Below, piece after piece: positions 40,901 to 54,700 of a stretch of DNA of 64,000 nt. Within the stretch, counting starts at the first letter, position 1. Each line of letters begins with the position of its first letter. The stretch covers positions 9,253,249 to 9,317,248 of the forward strand of contig OZ038423.1 in NCBI GenBank assembly GCA_964036155.1, written 5' to 3'. Under the pieces are notes generated by a model. It worked only from the letters and a program-made list of their open reading frames with translations. It ran no database searches and was not told where the DNA came from. The stretch comes from Diploscapter coronatus. Taxonomy: Eukaryota; Nematoda; Chromadorea; Rhabditida; Rhabditidae. Position numbers and translations under genes: made by a program.

Positions 40901-43900
40901 CGACAGGAGCCGATGCTGTAGTTGCAGCTGGCATTGCACTGCTCGCCCCCGTGCCCGTACTTCCAGAAGAGAGTCCGAACGAGTAGCTGCCCGAGGTCTG
41001 TTTCGATGCGCCGAACGTCGCGATGTTGGAGACGAGGGTGCGTTGCGGTGCGGGCGCGGCTGGTTGCGAAGGCGCAGAGGACGATGAGCCTGGCTTGGAT
41101 GCTCCGCAGCAGCCACATTTGGACTGCTCAGCCTGAAAATTTTTAAATTAGGCATTTTGAACTGTTTAGTAGATAATTCTAATGATTGGAGAGGGATAAA
41201 ATAGTGTGATAGAAATATTGAAGCAAATAGGAATAATTTAAGCGAATAAAAACCTTATTCTGGACGAAACAATCCTGGCAATCCCAGGGTTTGTCATCGG
41301 ACGCACCGGCGGCAGCAGCTTTCCTCGGGCCGGGCTTGCTCGCCCCACAGCACACGCAGTTCTCTTTGTCAGACTGGAAATTCAAAGTTTCGACTTTCTT
41401 AAATTAAAAAAAAATCGTCCTTTCCAAAATGCTGAAATTTCGAAAAGAAAAGTAAATTTTATAAGTTCTCATCAAATTAACAAAAAAGACGTGTTTTTTT
41501 CCTTTAATATTGGAAATTCGAAAGATCTTACATTATTGGAAACGAAGCATGCTTCACAGTCCCATGCTGCTCCCTTGTTCGCAGTCGCACTGATGAGCCC
41601 TGTGGAGTCGCCGTTTGTCTGCTTGACGCGAGGCACATCGGATGTGGAACTGACGATGGAGGCAGGTGGCTGAGTCTGGATGGACTGCGTGGGTGGCGAA
41701 GCTGGGGAGACGCTTTTCGAGGAGATCGGCGAGGCCTCCACTCCCGTCGAGCTGCTGTCCGCCGGCGTTATCGGACTTACGGAGGTTTCTTGCTGAAATT
41801 TTCTTTTTTCCTTCTTTTGAAAAACACCATCTTCAAAGTTGCTTTTATCGTTGAACATTTTTTTAACGAGTTACAAGCTTTCATACATTTTTGTTGTCTC
41901 ATAAAATCATGAATTTTCAAAATGAACACAAATTTACTCACTTTATTTCGTTTGTGTTTGTCCTTCTCTGCATCACTTTCATCCTCACTTTCGCCACTGC
42001 TGCAGCCCTCACTGCCCTCCTCGCTTTGTTTCTCCTCCACACTCTCCTTGACTTCTCTGCTCTCTACGATCTCCACTTCGGCATCGTCCGACTCGTCGGA
42101 GGAGTGCTGCTGTGTCTCCATTGCGGCCTGGAAAATAATTTTAGAACCTGGAAAATGATGATTTCTTGTGTGGAAGGTTACAAGTTCGGGCAAAATTCTT
42201 TGATTTTATCTTGCAAAAATAGTAGTTTTGTATAAACAGCAGAAAATTCAGATAGATTATTCAAATTCTGAAATTTCAAAGGAAAAGCTACCTCAGTCCT
42301 GAGCACCTCCATCGCAGAATTCTGCCTGGGTTTGAGGAAGCTGAACGCGAGGTTCTTGAAGCGATCGTCCACTGCAGCCGTGCCTTCCGACAGAGGCTTG
42401 ATACTTAGCATTTCCTCCTTCTGTAAATTAGCATTTTCATTAAAAAGTATCTTTTAGAAAAATTCATCAAAGATTTTCTTTCATAAATTTACAAAAGCAC
42501 AAGGGATATAGATGATTAGGAAAAACGGGCAGCTTGAAAATTCCACTCAACCCGAAATGAAATTTTTTGGAACATAGAAAAGGAGGAAATGAGGCTTTTC
42601 AAGAAAGTTAAGTATGGTTGTGATACTTGAATTTTCAAGCGCTGCAATTTGAATGGAGAAAAATGCTCACATAGGCCTCCTGATCGTATCCTTGATTGCT
42701 GTCTTCGTCCTCCTCAGAGAACCTGGCAGAGAACACGTTGGTCGGCTTCTTCTGGGTTGGCTCGACTCCTTTCATGGGCTTCTGATGGATTTTCCTGGTT
42801 AGAGGAGGTAGGGCCGTCTTTCTCTGCACCGATTTCACGCCCATATCCATGTCGAAGAGCGAGCACAACTAAAAATTACTTCTCTTTGTATTCAGAAAAA
42901 TCTAATTTTCAGCCTCGTGGATGACTAGCTTATCTTTTCCGTCGAAATTTATACAAAAAGAAAGATCTATAGAAACTGCAAAATTGCGAACCTTGGAAGC
43001 ATTGAAAGACGTGTTGCCGTTGACGAAAGAGATGGAAGCCTGACTGGCGTCGACAGACGAGGCACCGCCTCCGTTCGGCAGAAGAGATGGGTTGGCCTGC
43101 TTTGGAGTGCGAGTCAAATCGCGCCTGCAATAAGTCGTTTCAAATGACATTTGAATTTTATATTTTAAGTTTTGGTTCGATGGCATCCATAACTAAAGCT
43201 ATTTTAGCTTTCAAATTTGCCACTTTCGTTAAACATATCTTCAAATGTTTTGAATAAAATTACACTTTCTCTTAAAAAAATGAAAAGATAAAAAAACGTG
43301 CATTTCTACAGATTCTTCTAAATTCTTAAAGTAAAACTACCATACCAGTAAGGCTTAGCCCTGATGGTGCTGGTGCCGAGCGTCTGTTGGAGAATTTCGA
43401 GTCTGGACGGAACGAGGTCGGCAGCTCTGCGCAAAGGAGGGGCGTCCAGCGAACGGGAAGACTGAGGCAGAGGTAGCACGGGGGCTGTCAGGTTGAATGT
43501 AGACGCAGAAAAGACCGGTGAATCTGGGGTCGAGCTGAAAATTTATCAAATTAGTGAATGTCAATGAGAAAAAAAACTAGAGAGAATCATATAAACACAA
43601 ATTTTCTTTGAAAGTTCTTCAATTTTTACCTATTTCAAAGGTAATTACTCCCAAAATGGACAAGTTTCTTGAAACTCATAAATTTAAGAGCTCCGAGAAA
43701 AAAAACCAACTCTTTTTCACTTCATCCTTCCCATATTTACACGTTCGGAAATAGTGTATTTGGTGAAAATTGCAAATTTTCTATAATTTATTTTACCTGT
43801 TAGCAGAAGTCATTCTCCTGACAGGCAGGGCGAACAGTGACCTATCAGCCCCTTCCCTCTTGGACTGCTTGGCTGGAGAGGGATTTACCCATCGCTCCAC

Positions 43901-44518
43901 TGCAGGACGACGCAGCACTGGCATGCGGCGAACTTGCTGAACATGAAACTCATCAATTTTCTCGGTTTTTTCTCCTCAAAGTATTCATTATTCTATACAC
44001 AACAAAATGATAGACCAAACTAGAGATCTAAACATTCGTCTTCTAAAGCATGAAAAATGACTTTTTCTCTTCTTTCGTTACCACTAGTTCATTTTCAAGA
44101 AGAGTAGTTTTAACAAAATCCCCCGAAAATGAAAATTTTACTCTTACCCTAGCTGGAGTGTCCAATTCGTCGAGTTTGGCGAGAATCGCCCTGGTCTTAG
44201 AGCTGAGCTGCGACGAGTTAGGACTGTGCGTCAGCCGTCTGAACATTTTAATCTAGCTTTTTCTAAAGAAAAATATCTAGCTTTTCTTTGAAAAATTCCC
44301 CCAGTTCATACATCACTCATTTTGAAAGTACTTTTTCCAAAAAAAAAAATGGATGAACTTTACAAATATGTGGTAAGTAAATAGGATCAACTTTCAAGAA
44401 AAGCTACATTTTTAATTTCAAAGAATTACCCCAACAGGGATTTATTGGAATTGGGCGAAGCGGTGGCCGAGCTGGGCGTGCCCATCGAGGACGTCGAGCG
44501 AAGCGTACGCTGGTCCAT
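37991..44518 (-). CDS. npp-7: Nucleoporin NUP153 homolog
   Basis: Nuclear-basket nucleoporin with FG repeats and Ran-binding zinc fingers. 20 exons (minus): 44436-44518, 44148-44238, 43797-43936, 43346-43534, 42992-43124, 42671-42868, 42292-42420, 41942-42127, 41532-41792, 41254-41373, 40889-41132, 40471-40620, 40087-40374, 39726-39950, 39369-39476, 39059-39274, 38852-38936, 38475-38668, 38244-38331, 37991-38060; 1065 aa (human 1475). The N-terminal helix SSKTRAILAKLDELDTPAR matches the NUP153 N-domain. An acidic Ser/Glu tract covers about 340-380. Two RanBP2-type zinc fingers (WDCEACFVSNN...CVCCGASKPG and WDCQDCFVQNK...CGCCGASKPG, about 455-525) replace the four of human. FG, FGxG and TFGAKPA repeats fill 530-1040. 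The end, RRKIAVARRRKPGAR, echoes the basic human C-terminus. Exon 13 has alternative in-frame acceptors TTTCAG/TAG. Confidence 0.96.
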
Positions 44519-45711
44519 GCCCGCTACTGCAATTAATTGAAGCTAATTAAAGGAAATTAGGGCAGTTAGCCAGATAGCTAGGCAATTAAAGACGAAAACA
44601 TTGGCGATTTTCAATCAAAATGCCAAGAGAGAAATGAATTCGAAATGGAGCGAGGGTTTTCAGAAATTTCATGTAGAAAAGATAGAGAAGAGTTGAGAGA
44701 AATGATAATTATGCCAATTAGGGATAATTGAGTAACTAAAATTATGAAAAATCGAGAAAATCGCGAGAAATATTAACGAAAATTCGAGGAAATTGGAGAA
44801 TTCAAAATTCGAATGAGATTTGCAGTAATTTCATGTCAGAAGTTGCAGGACAAATTAATTTTGCGATAATTAGACCAATTATTGGCAATTGGGCAATAAA
44901 AATTGCGAAAATCACGAAAAATTACTGGAAATTGAGCAAGTGTTTAGGAAATGAACGAGGAATTTCGAAAAACTCGCCGAGTGTTTGATTCATTCGACAA
45001 ACGGTCGATTTCCGGCAAGTGTCTATCGACCGGTTTTCGAAATGCTTTAGCGGTGATTCTCGCGTAAATTATTCAAAAATCCTGGCTAGTTTGACGTGGA
45101 CTATGCATAATTAATGAGGGATTATGACAGGGGAGTCTCGGTAGCGCGTCTTTTCGCATACGTCACATCGCATCAGTCGATAACCGACTGATAAACCAGG
45201 TGATGGGGGTGATAAAACAAACGATTTGTTTAGCCGGCCAAACGGCGATCGATAATTGGAACCGTAAAAAGTACGATGAAACACGCGGAGCGGCGGCAGC
45301 AGGGGAATTTTGCCTTGAACGAGGAAACCAGGGGAAAGGGGCTATTCCCGCATCAAACGCAGCGCGTCACGCGACGCATGCGGTCCAAGAGAACGCGCGT
45401 AAACCCAGGATGAATTGGAAAAGGGGCGGGTCCTCGTAAACCCAGAGAAATAGAGACAGAGCGGGGAAAGGGGAAATCATTCGGCCCTTGTGTCCACTCT
45501 CCATACACCCTTCCACATTCGCCCCCACTACTCTTCTCGCTTTGTGCGCGCAGCTAACATATCCAGGACTCACCTTGGACTTGTCTATGATTTAATCCTC
45601 AATTAATCGAGCTAATTAGAGCCAATTAACCACCAACTTCGATAACTACCCAGGATGTAAGCGGAGAAACGTTGGCTTTGAGCAAATCTGGTTACTTATT
45701 CGCCTGAAATT
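44519..45711. promoter_or_regulatory. Divergent npp-7 / unc-40 regulatory region, ATTA-rich
   Basis: 1.19 kb between divergent start codons. It contains dense AATTA/TAATT motifs (44530-44960 and 45588-45635, for example AATTAATCGAGCTAATTAG), the core recognised by homeodomain proteins. The centre (45120-45480) is more GC-rich, with GTAAACCC-like repeats. No TATA box was identified. Function is inferred from position and motif density only. Confidence 0.4.
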
Positions 45712-48700
45712 ATGATTCCCTACAAAATTCAGCTAAATTCCGGACCGTTTTTATTTTTCGCTCTACAATTTTTATTGATTACCGTATCGTCGACGCACCG
45801 ACATAGGAAACGATCGCTGGAATACGGTGAGATTTTCGAATTTATCGCTGATTTCTCCCGATTTATCTTCGAGTACTGTTATTTTGCGCACAATGCGCGT
45901 CGATAATCGATATCCCAAGGGCGTGCTAATCGGTTTTGACCATTGTTTGTTAGGGAAACTCGTTAGAATAACAGGTATTCGAGTAGTTTGTGCCGTACTG
46001 CAAGCATTTTGCTCATTTCTGAATTTTTCTCTAAATTTCGACTTTTCTAGGACCTTCTGAAACATATCTGATCTGTTTCTTCGGATTTCAAATTTCAGTC
46101 GATTTCTTATTTCGCGTTGATTGCGTTTTCATGTCTGGCATTCTCAATTCCAAACGCTATTTCGCATATCCATTTTTCTTATATCCATCACTGCTATGCG
46201 TAGAGATGCAGAGACCATCTGTTTTGGGGCTGACCCCTACGAACCATCTTCAAGAGACCCAAGGACCCATCCAAAATGGTAAATGGCTAGTGCCCAACCA
46301 CTCGACGGCTGTCACTAACCTAAACTAATTGAAATTGCGCATCCTTGAGGAAATCCACTCGCCATACGATGAGGAATAGGAGATTGATGGGACTAACGCG
46401 GCAGGGTTATTCTTCGGATTTTCAAGTGGCTAATAGGGAGATACAGATTTAGTATATTCGGCAGACAAAACACTTGGAGATGACCCATAATTGTGTTGAG
46501 ATTAGAGTTGGGTAACTCGCTTGATGTTTATCTCTAGCACCTCGGGAAATGGATTGATTCATAAGGGTTACGCCCAGATAAGACAATCTATTTTTGTTGA
46601 TCTTATTATTGTTGTCGGATTTTTTTTGGATTTCAGGGATCAAATACATTCCATCGGCTAGTCAAATCCTAATTTATCTTGTCCATAAACTCGGTTTATA
46701 CTTGGTGATATGTGCACTTTGAAAGGTGACACCCTCATTCGAATAGAAGAAAGAATACTAGACCAGTTTCAGGATATTTGTTCCTACCCATATCTCTTGC
46801 TGACCAGAGCACCATCAATCTTGACCCGCCCTACAGATTTCCTCCCTGGCTCTCCTTTCGCTTGCTCCAAGCATATCCCCAGACATGTGTTTTATCGTAA
46901 TCGGACATTTCAAATCCGGAGAGTTAATGGTTCTTGAAGGCTGGATTTGAATCTCAATTGGGAAATATTTTTCTTGTTCATTATCCTAGAAGGATTGAAT
47001 AACCTAACATTTGAAAGGACGTGATCGAATTCTGTTGATACGGGATAAAATACTTTTGAATAGTTTCGAAATTGTATAAATTCAAACTTTTCTAAAATTA
47101 GCGGATGTTCGGCATCTCTGCTCCATAGAACCCAAAGAAAGTGGTGCGAATTTGAAACTTATCGCAAAATTTGAAATCTCTCAAGCAGGTGCAAAAACGT
47201 TCGGAAGAAATTCATTTCGTGCAGCGGTTTGGGTCTGTGCCGCGCAAAATGGTGGCCTTTATCTCACCGCCTGCTGAACGGAAAACTAAAATCGGCGACC
47301 TTGTAAAGTTAGAGAAAGGGGGAAATTTATGAAAGATAAGAATTTGGAATTGGAGGAATGAACGGAATTTTTAACGTGAAGATAAACTGACAATAAAATC
47401 ACGGTATTCCTCTAAATGAATTTTAAAAATAGCCGTTTTTATTTTTATTATTATTAACTCAGCAATAACCATGACTTGTCTAAAAATCTTGATGATGCTG
47501 GAAAAATGTGAAACGCATTTGAAGGAAGTTGACAAAAAATCGTTATTTTTTACTGATTCTGAAAACTTTTGCACTTCATTCTGAGTTTCAATGAATTATC
47601 GGATCTGGTGGTCAGTCATAAAGTCGCCCTCTATTACACAGTCCCTCTCCACTTCTTGCCAATGGGTCATTTTGGTGTTCTTTTCCTCTCTTTGTTCTCT
47701 CGAATTTCAATGTTCTTTCGCTCCAATCTCACAACAAAGTCAAATGTCCCCGTTCAGCTGATTTTTTTCTTCCTCAATACTTTGCTTTATCGACGAAAAA
47801 TGCGAAATGCAAAATGTGGTGGTCAGAATGGGGTTTATGTAAAGTTTACACAAAATCCATAACATAAAAATCGTGTATCGCATAAAAACAAACACGATTT
47901 CGCAAAGATCGACAGAGTTTTGTTGGAATTGGTTTGAAGCACACACTTTATTGTTTTTGAAGCTCTTCAAAACGTGCTCTGAAAAATGCATAAAACTTCA
48001 ATTTTTAGCTAGTCATCTGCAGAGAATATTCATTTAGAGAGATTTTAGTGGCGCCTGATTTAGCGTATCTCATCTTCTAAGTGTGTGCATATGGAAGTAG
48101 TTTGCGAGGGAGTTATGACCGGCCTGCATAACGAATAAACAGCGGTAAAGGCTGAGCCCTGGCTGCTACCGATACGTACCGAGATAAACCGAGATTGACT
48201 AAACTTTTATGACTGAAAATGTTTAAAGCTCAAAATTTCGATCAGAACCTAGAGCAATTTATCAAATCCAAGCGTTCATCCTAAATTGACGACTAACGTA
48301 AACTTTCAGTGTAAATTTTCATTAGCTCCGACTAAAAGAAACGTTCTAAATCTCGGTGAAAGTATATCAATCATTTTGAAAAGAACGAGAATTTTGCTAG
48401 ATCTCGGATTTTTTTCAATTCCCGAAAGATTTAGGATTTTTCGCTTGTTAATTATGTTGGGATTAGGCTTTTCCGATTCGTGTTTTTCGTGAGCATCAGA
48501 TTCGAAAACTCGGCTTTTTTCGAGGGAAAAGGAAAAGCGCAAAACACTCGACTTCCAAATTGCATTTCGACTAGAGAATGATGAGATGAAACTTTGAAAG
48601 ATCCTTTTTCTCTTCTGCTAGAAAAAATACAGGGAAACTTTAGTCGAATTGTGCTGCAAACTCGACTAACTTTTACAAGAAAAAAGTTTTTTGAATGATC

Positions 48701-51700
48701 ACTACTATTCCGATATCTGGAAATTCACAAATTTCTCTTCTTGGCAAACTTTTATTACCAATTAGGCTGGTTTTCTAGAAGCCTGAAAGACCTTCATTCA
48801 GACTTCCAAGATTTGCTCGAATTTCGGGGCTCTGATCAAATTCTCAAATTCTACTCGGCAACTCCCGCGCGTAATGACATAATGTCACTATGAGAATGCC
48901 ATCTCTGTTTCTCTCGACCCCCCAAATCCCTTTATCTCTAATCCGTTCCTTTATATCTTTAGCTCTCTCTCTCTCTAAAGCAGTCAGCGTTGAGAAATGG
49001 GCGTTCTATTTGTTCACAATTAGCGCATTTGCATCAAAGCTGACGAGAGAGTACGAAGTAGTAGGAAACGGGAAAGAAGGTAGAGAAGTAAGACAATGAA
49101 TGAAGTTTTGACTTCTTCTTTGACTCTATTACTAATACTAATGGTCAAATGGAGTAAATATTTTACTCCAACAATGAACATCACGAAGTCCGTGTTCACA
49201 TTAGTGAAAACAAACTAAAAATTCTATTTTCTTCTACAAAAATAAATTCCGAAAAACGAGAGACTAACTTGGGAAATTTACTTTTTGATGTTTTCGTTTG
49301 ATACTTTATTAAAATGGTTTTTCTTTTCTCTCATAATATTCCTCTCAACCATAAAATTGCCACCCAATCAAGATCAAGTTGGTTGATTCGACTTGAGCTG
49401 GCGGAATCGTAAATCACCCGAAAGTGTTACGATTCTCTATTTGGTCGGAAGGCGGCAAACTGAAGTGACAGAAGCCAGGCGCGAAACCAGTTGAAAAGTG
49501 AATGATTCCACATTCAATTTCGCCCGCTTGAATTATGGCATTTCTACTACGGATATTATTTGCCTTGAAGGGGGAATATTGGGGAATTTTCCTTAACCAT
49601 ATGACAAAAGGTCATTGAAAATGAGGGCTTACATATCAACGACTATTTTGGGTAAATATTTCAATTCTATCCCTTGAGAAAAAGCGTATATTCAAAGAAA
49701 GTCATTTCAATTTAACGATTTTATCGTTCATTTCACTTTCATTGACTCTGCCATATTCCCCTATCCTTCATCGTTGAGAGGGCTAGAGAAGCAGGGTAGA
49801 AGGACTAATGGACATCCGAAATGCTGATTTGGTCAGAACAGAAGGAAAGACGGAAACTCGCTTGTAGTACGGCACAATTAGACATATCTAAAAGATAGAG
49901 AGAAATGGGCGAGTGAAAATTTGAGAGAAGGGAGAAAAAGAAGCAGAATACGTGACTGATGAGGCATAGCGAAATCAGATGTATGACTGTGGGAATGAAT
50001 AAGAATGAAACGAGGAAAAACGTGAAAGTAGGCAAACTGCAAAACGATAAAAATAGTAAAATTCTTGAGGAAAATGACCACACAGGAAGAAGACAGGCCC
50101 AAGAACTTCCTTTCTACATGAAGTTTAAAAAAAATCTCGGTGTCTTTAAAACAGTTTGGAATCCATTTAGATTTACTTTTTGAAAAGAAAAATGACTGAC
50201 AATTTTCAGATGACCGCTACATCGGCCTCAAGTTCGACAAAGAGCCCGAGAACGTTCTCGCGAACGAAGGCGGCCAGACCACGTTGCACTGTCAATACGT
50301 TCTGGAGAAGAATGTCAAGGAAGTGAGGATAGAGTGGAGGAAAGACGGAGAAGCCATCGAGAAACAACCACAAATGTGAGTTTATTTATTTATTTTTAAA
50401 AATTTTATTGCTAAGTTTGGAACAAGTAATTTGCAGAAATCACTATTTTGATCCATTGACAACTTTTAACGGTTTCCGTTTCCATATCTGGAGTTGCTTG
50501 AGCAGCAAAATTGCTGTCTTCCTCCTGTCAAGTTTCCTTTTGCTTTCAAACCAAAATGTTACTCGCGAGTTCCCTCCCCTACATTGTTTCGATACAACGC
50601 CATGAATCACTCGTGCAACAGGCGTTCAGGAGTAGACTCTGTAGAGTTTTTCGCTTTACGCAGGAAATTTGTGGATTGAACTAAACTTGTGAAAAGTATC
50701 AGATTTCAGGGGTTTTTAAAATCGAATAAAGCTAAAAGCGCTTATTTTTGATAAATAGCTTTTCCCCCTTTGAATATTTTGAAATTCACTCTGAATTCTG
50801 CGCGTTTTGGAACGCAACGGCTCCCGCTAACTATAAAAAGGCACATTATTTCGAAATACGAGTGGAATAGCTTCTTTTCCCGTATGATATCCGTAATGCT
50901 TTGGAGGGGAATGCGAAAGGCAGAAGCCTCATTTCACATTAATGCGCGATGCAGTCTCTGGGTTTGGGGCTACTGAATGGTCAACCCAGTAGAAAGCACT
51001 TGAGCCAAGCAAAAATCGAGGAAGAAAGTGATATTTTTGCCGGGTATGAGTAATTTTTAGTAACATACGTTTGCATATGGAATAAGATAAAAGTCATACT
51101 CTTACTGAAAAACTTGAAGCTTTCATGAATTTCGGATACGTTGAACTTTTAGATTTTTGAGAATTAAAAATTTATGAACTTTCATAAACGAACTATCGAC
51201 TTTGATTCAATTTCTGTCAAATCATTCCGATAATCATGTCAAGCTCTTCTCAGAACAAAGCGAGAGGCTCTCAAATTCTTCAAGCAAATCTGACAAGTCT
51301 GAGAAATAGCACGGATTTTCATGAGGAGAAAGGAGGAAATTATGATGAATGAGAGATTTGGAAAGATAAAGAGGCTATTGGAGATTTTAGAGAAGCAGGA
51401 AATAAGTAATCTCTCCTTCCTCTCTATGTTTTGTCCTGCAATGCGACAAGCGACAAGATGTATGACTCGGATGGATTACGCAATCCAAAGAGCACATTTT
51501 TGCTTTGTTCGTGCTCTCGTAGTTTTGAGCAGAAAGAAAATGTAATAAAGGAAACATTAAAGAAAGGAATAATTGTAATGGCTATTAGCAAAATGATTAC
51601 GAAAAAAACTTGACAATGGAGAAGAAAGATGATTTTTTCCTGAAAATTATCACCAGTGTCAATAAGTTGGATTCCAAATGATAAACACGATTGCTTACCA

Positions 51701-54700
51701 TCTTATGCAATGCCTTTTCCAGCGATCATCTCGCAAACGGGTCACTGCTTCTTTCATCTCTGTCACGATCTTCCGAGGGTGCCTATCAATGTATCGTCAA
51801 CGTTGTGACGACTTCAGAGGGACAAGATTCAACGTGGACATTTCTAAGTCGGAAAGCTCTGCTGCGACTGGCTGATCTTCCCAAATTTGATGCTCAACCA
51901 GTCGACCGACAAGTCAGAAAGGGACAACCTGTTGCGTTCCATTGTCTTACGGTATGCTGAGCATTCTACCATGAGGTCTCTACTATGAAGCTCTTAGTTC
52001 TATTCTCTCTAGGGAAATTACCCATTCTGAGTTTCCAAATCAGTTGGTTTTTTGTTCAGAAAGATAACTTCCCTTGTTAGAAATGCCGCGAAGGGGAATG
52101 TAAAAAATATAAGATTAGCATTTATTTTTTATTGTCCAAAAATGGAGAGGCTTCAATTAGAGGTTTCACGGTACATTGAACAAGACATTTGACAGCTAAT
52201 AAGTGGCGAAGTTTCAGTCAGCCCGACCCAGCGGCATCGTAACGTGGTATCACAACGACAAGCAAATTACGGCTGGACGTAAGTTTTTTCTCCGTGTTCA
52301 ATGAAAACTTATCATCAAGTTAGTGACGAAGAACCTCGTGTCTTTGAGGTAAACCGCAACAAGAATATTGCCTTTGTGGTTTGCTGTGATAAAAACCTTA
52401 TTATTTCGTTGATAAGGTAATATTGAATCACAAACCAAAGATTGTTTTGGCTTTCTAAAAAATCCTTTTCTTTATCAGAAATTGTGTTCTTCCGAAGTCA
52501 CTGCCTTTAACTTTTACCTCTACAACTATTAAATCGCGGGATAAATTGCATCGGAAAGACATTGGAGACCGAATGCGTGAATTCCCTAGCGACGCGTTCC
52601 TCGGCTCCTCGCGTGCCTGTCCACTCGAACGCATTTCATTTGCAAATCCAAATGCCCCTGGCTCTTCTTTCTTTCTCTCATTTACCCATTATCTCTAATC
52701 CACTCCCCTGATCTGAAATCCTGATAAGACCCAATTGCACACGCAACGATGAATGGCCGTGGAGACTTTTTACCCGAAATGGAAAAGAGATTTGCAAAAA
52801 GTATAAAGATAGTGGTGCACAAAAGTTTGGAACACTATATGATTTTTGGATATATGCCCAGTTCACCTACTTTTAGTGACCAGATCCGGGTAAATTTTGC
52901 ACACATATTAGGCTACATAGTATACGACTATATGACAACTTTCAGCTCGACTAGAATCCATATATGAGATTTTCAGAATGTTTCAAGATTTTCATCTTAC
53001 TTGAAAATTTCTAAATTCAAAAAATCCTATGTCCATGTGAATACGTTACAGAGCTAGTTAACAGCGTATTTTCAAACTGATCTGTCACTGAGTATTTATG
53101 CATAAACTTTATTCCTCGGAAAAATTAATACACAATTTTACAGAAGTTTGAATCGAACAATTGCTAAAATTGCTCTTACTATGAAAAGAGATGATTTGTT
53201 TACTAAAATCGTTTAGCAAATCGTATGCAAACTCTTCTGGATAATAAATTTTAAACACAAATATTCTCTAATATATCCGTGTTAAAACGCACCATCAACC
53301 AGATCTTTAGCTTATTCACAAGGACCACGTGATTTTTTAATTTAGAAATTTTCAATTTTCTCATATGATTAAAAATATTCAAATATTCCGAAAATTTCGA
53401 AAATTCATAAATGGATTCGGATCGGGATTGGAAATTGTCGCACTGTCGTGTCATATGTAGCCTAATATATATGTCAAATTCTAGCCGGATCTGATCACTA
53501 TGTGTGAGTGAGCAAGGCATTTGTCCAAAAATAACAAAATATTCCAAAATTTTGAACACTACTATAGGAATTATGAAATTTCAGCGGATCTTAATATTCT
53601 ACCCGTTTCAAACACTTTGGAGATCAGTTCTGTTCAACCTCGACATGAAGGAGCATACAAATGCGTCCTGGAAGGAGCGGGAAAGAGAAGGACAAGTCAA
53701 ACGGGAAAATTGAGGATACAAAATGGTAGTTCAAAAATATTAGAGCGTTTTTCAAACATAAATGTTCTAGACCTGACGTTAACCGAGCTGGAATTCATCT
53801 CCTCACCTCGAGCTCAATCGGTTCCAGTCGGCTCGGAAGCCTTGATGGAATGTTTGGTAATTGGGAGACAACAGCCGGAAGTGAGATGGCTGAAGGATTC
53901 TCGACAACTGGTTGTGGATGGAAATCGAATTCGGCGCGTCGGAGTCTCCTCCTTGCTGATTTCGAATGTCACTCTGGAAGATGCTGGACTGTACATCTGC
54001 CGAGCAAGTGGTTCGGACGACTCGCTGGATAAGGCTGTAGCACTCACTGTCCAAGGTAAGCTAAACGTTTGGAAGATCCGGGGTATTATGAAAGTTTCAG
54101 ATTCACCGAAGATCTTGGCACGACCAGTAAGCAAAGTCGCTCTAGAAACGGCAGACGTTGAGCTGGAATGTCAATCTTCCGGAGTCCCAACGCCTACAAT
54201 ATCCTGGTACAAGAACGGAGAATCCATCATTGCTAGCGACTACTTTGTTGTTGAGGCCAATAGGTAGGAAGAAACTTCGAATAAAAATAAAACTGACAAA
54301 CGAATTTCTCAGGCTAAGGATTTTGGGACTCGTGAAGACCGACCAAGGAGTGTACCAGTGCTTGGTTGAGAATGAGATAGGATCAGAGCAAGCTGCAGCC
54401 CAGTTGCTGGTGGATAGTGCAGGTAAAACTTTCGACATAGAGTATTCATGAAACGAATGAATAAAACAGGACCGACCTATCTGGCAAGCATCGGTTTGGC
54501 GAATGCAACGATTGCAAAGCCAGCCAGCTTGCGCATGCCAGCTGATGGTTAGTAGCGTGTCTATTCTGTCACTTGAAATGACAAAAATAACCGTTGATTT
54601 TCACAACTAACCAGAAAGTTTTCATAAAAGTATCAAGAGTGCTCTAATAATTTCGTTCACAAAAGCAGTAAAGAGTTGGCCTTGGATTGAGTGAGAATAA

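Noticed and set aside
52749..53559. Two similar peptides on opposite strands that looked like a gene pair
   Set aside because: They are the two arms of one inverted repeat; similarity comes from the DNA palindrome.
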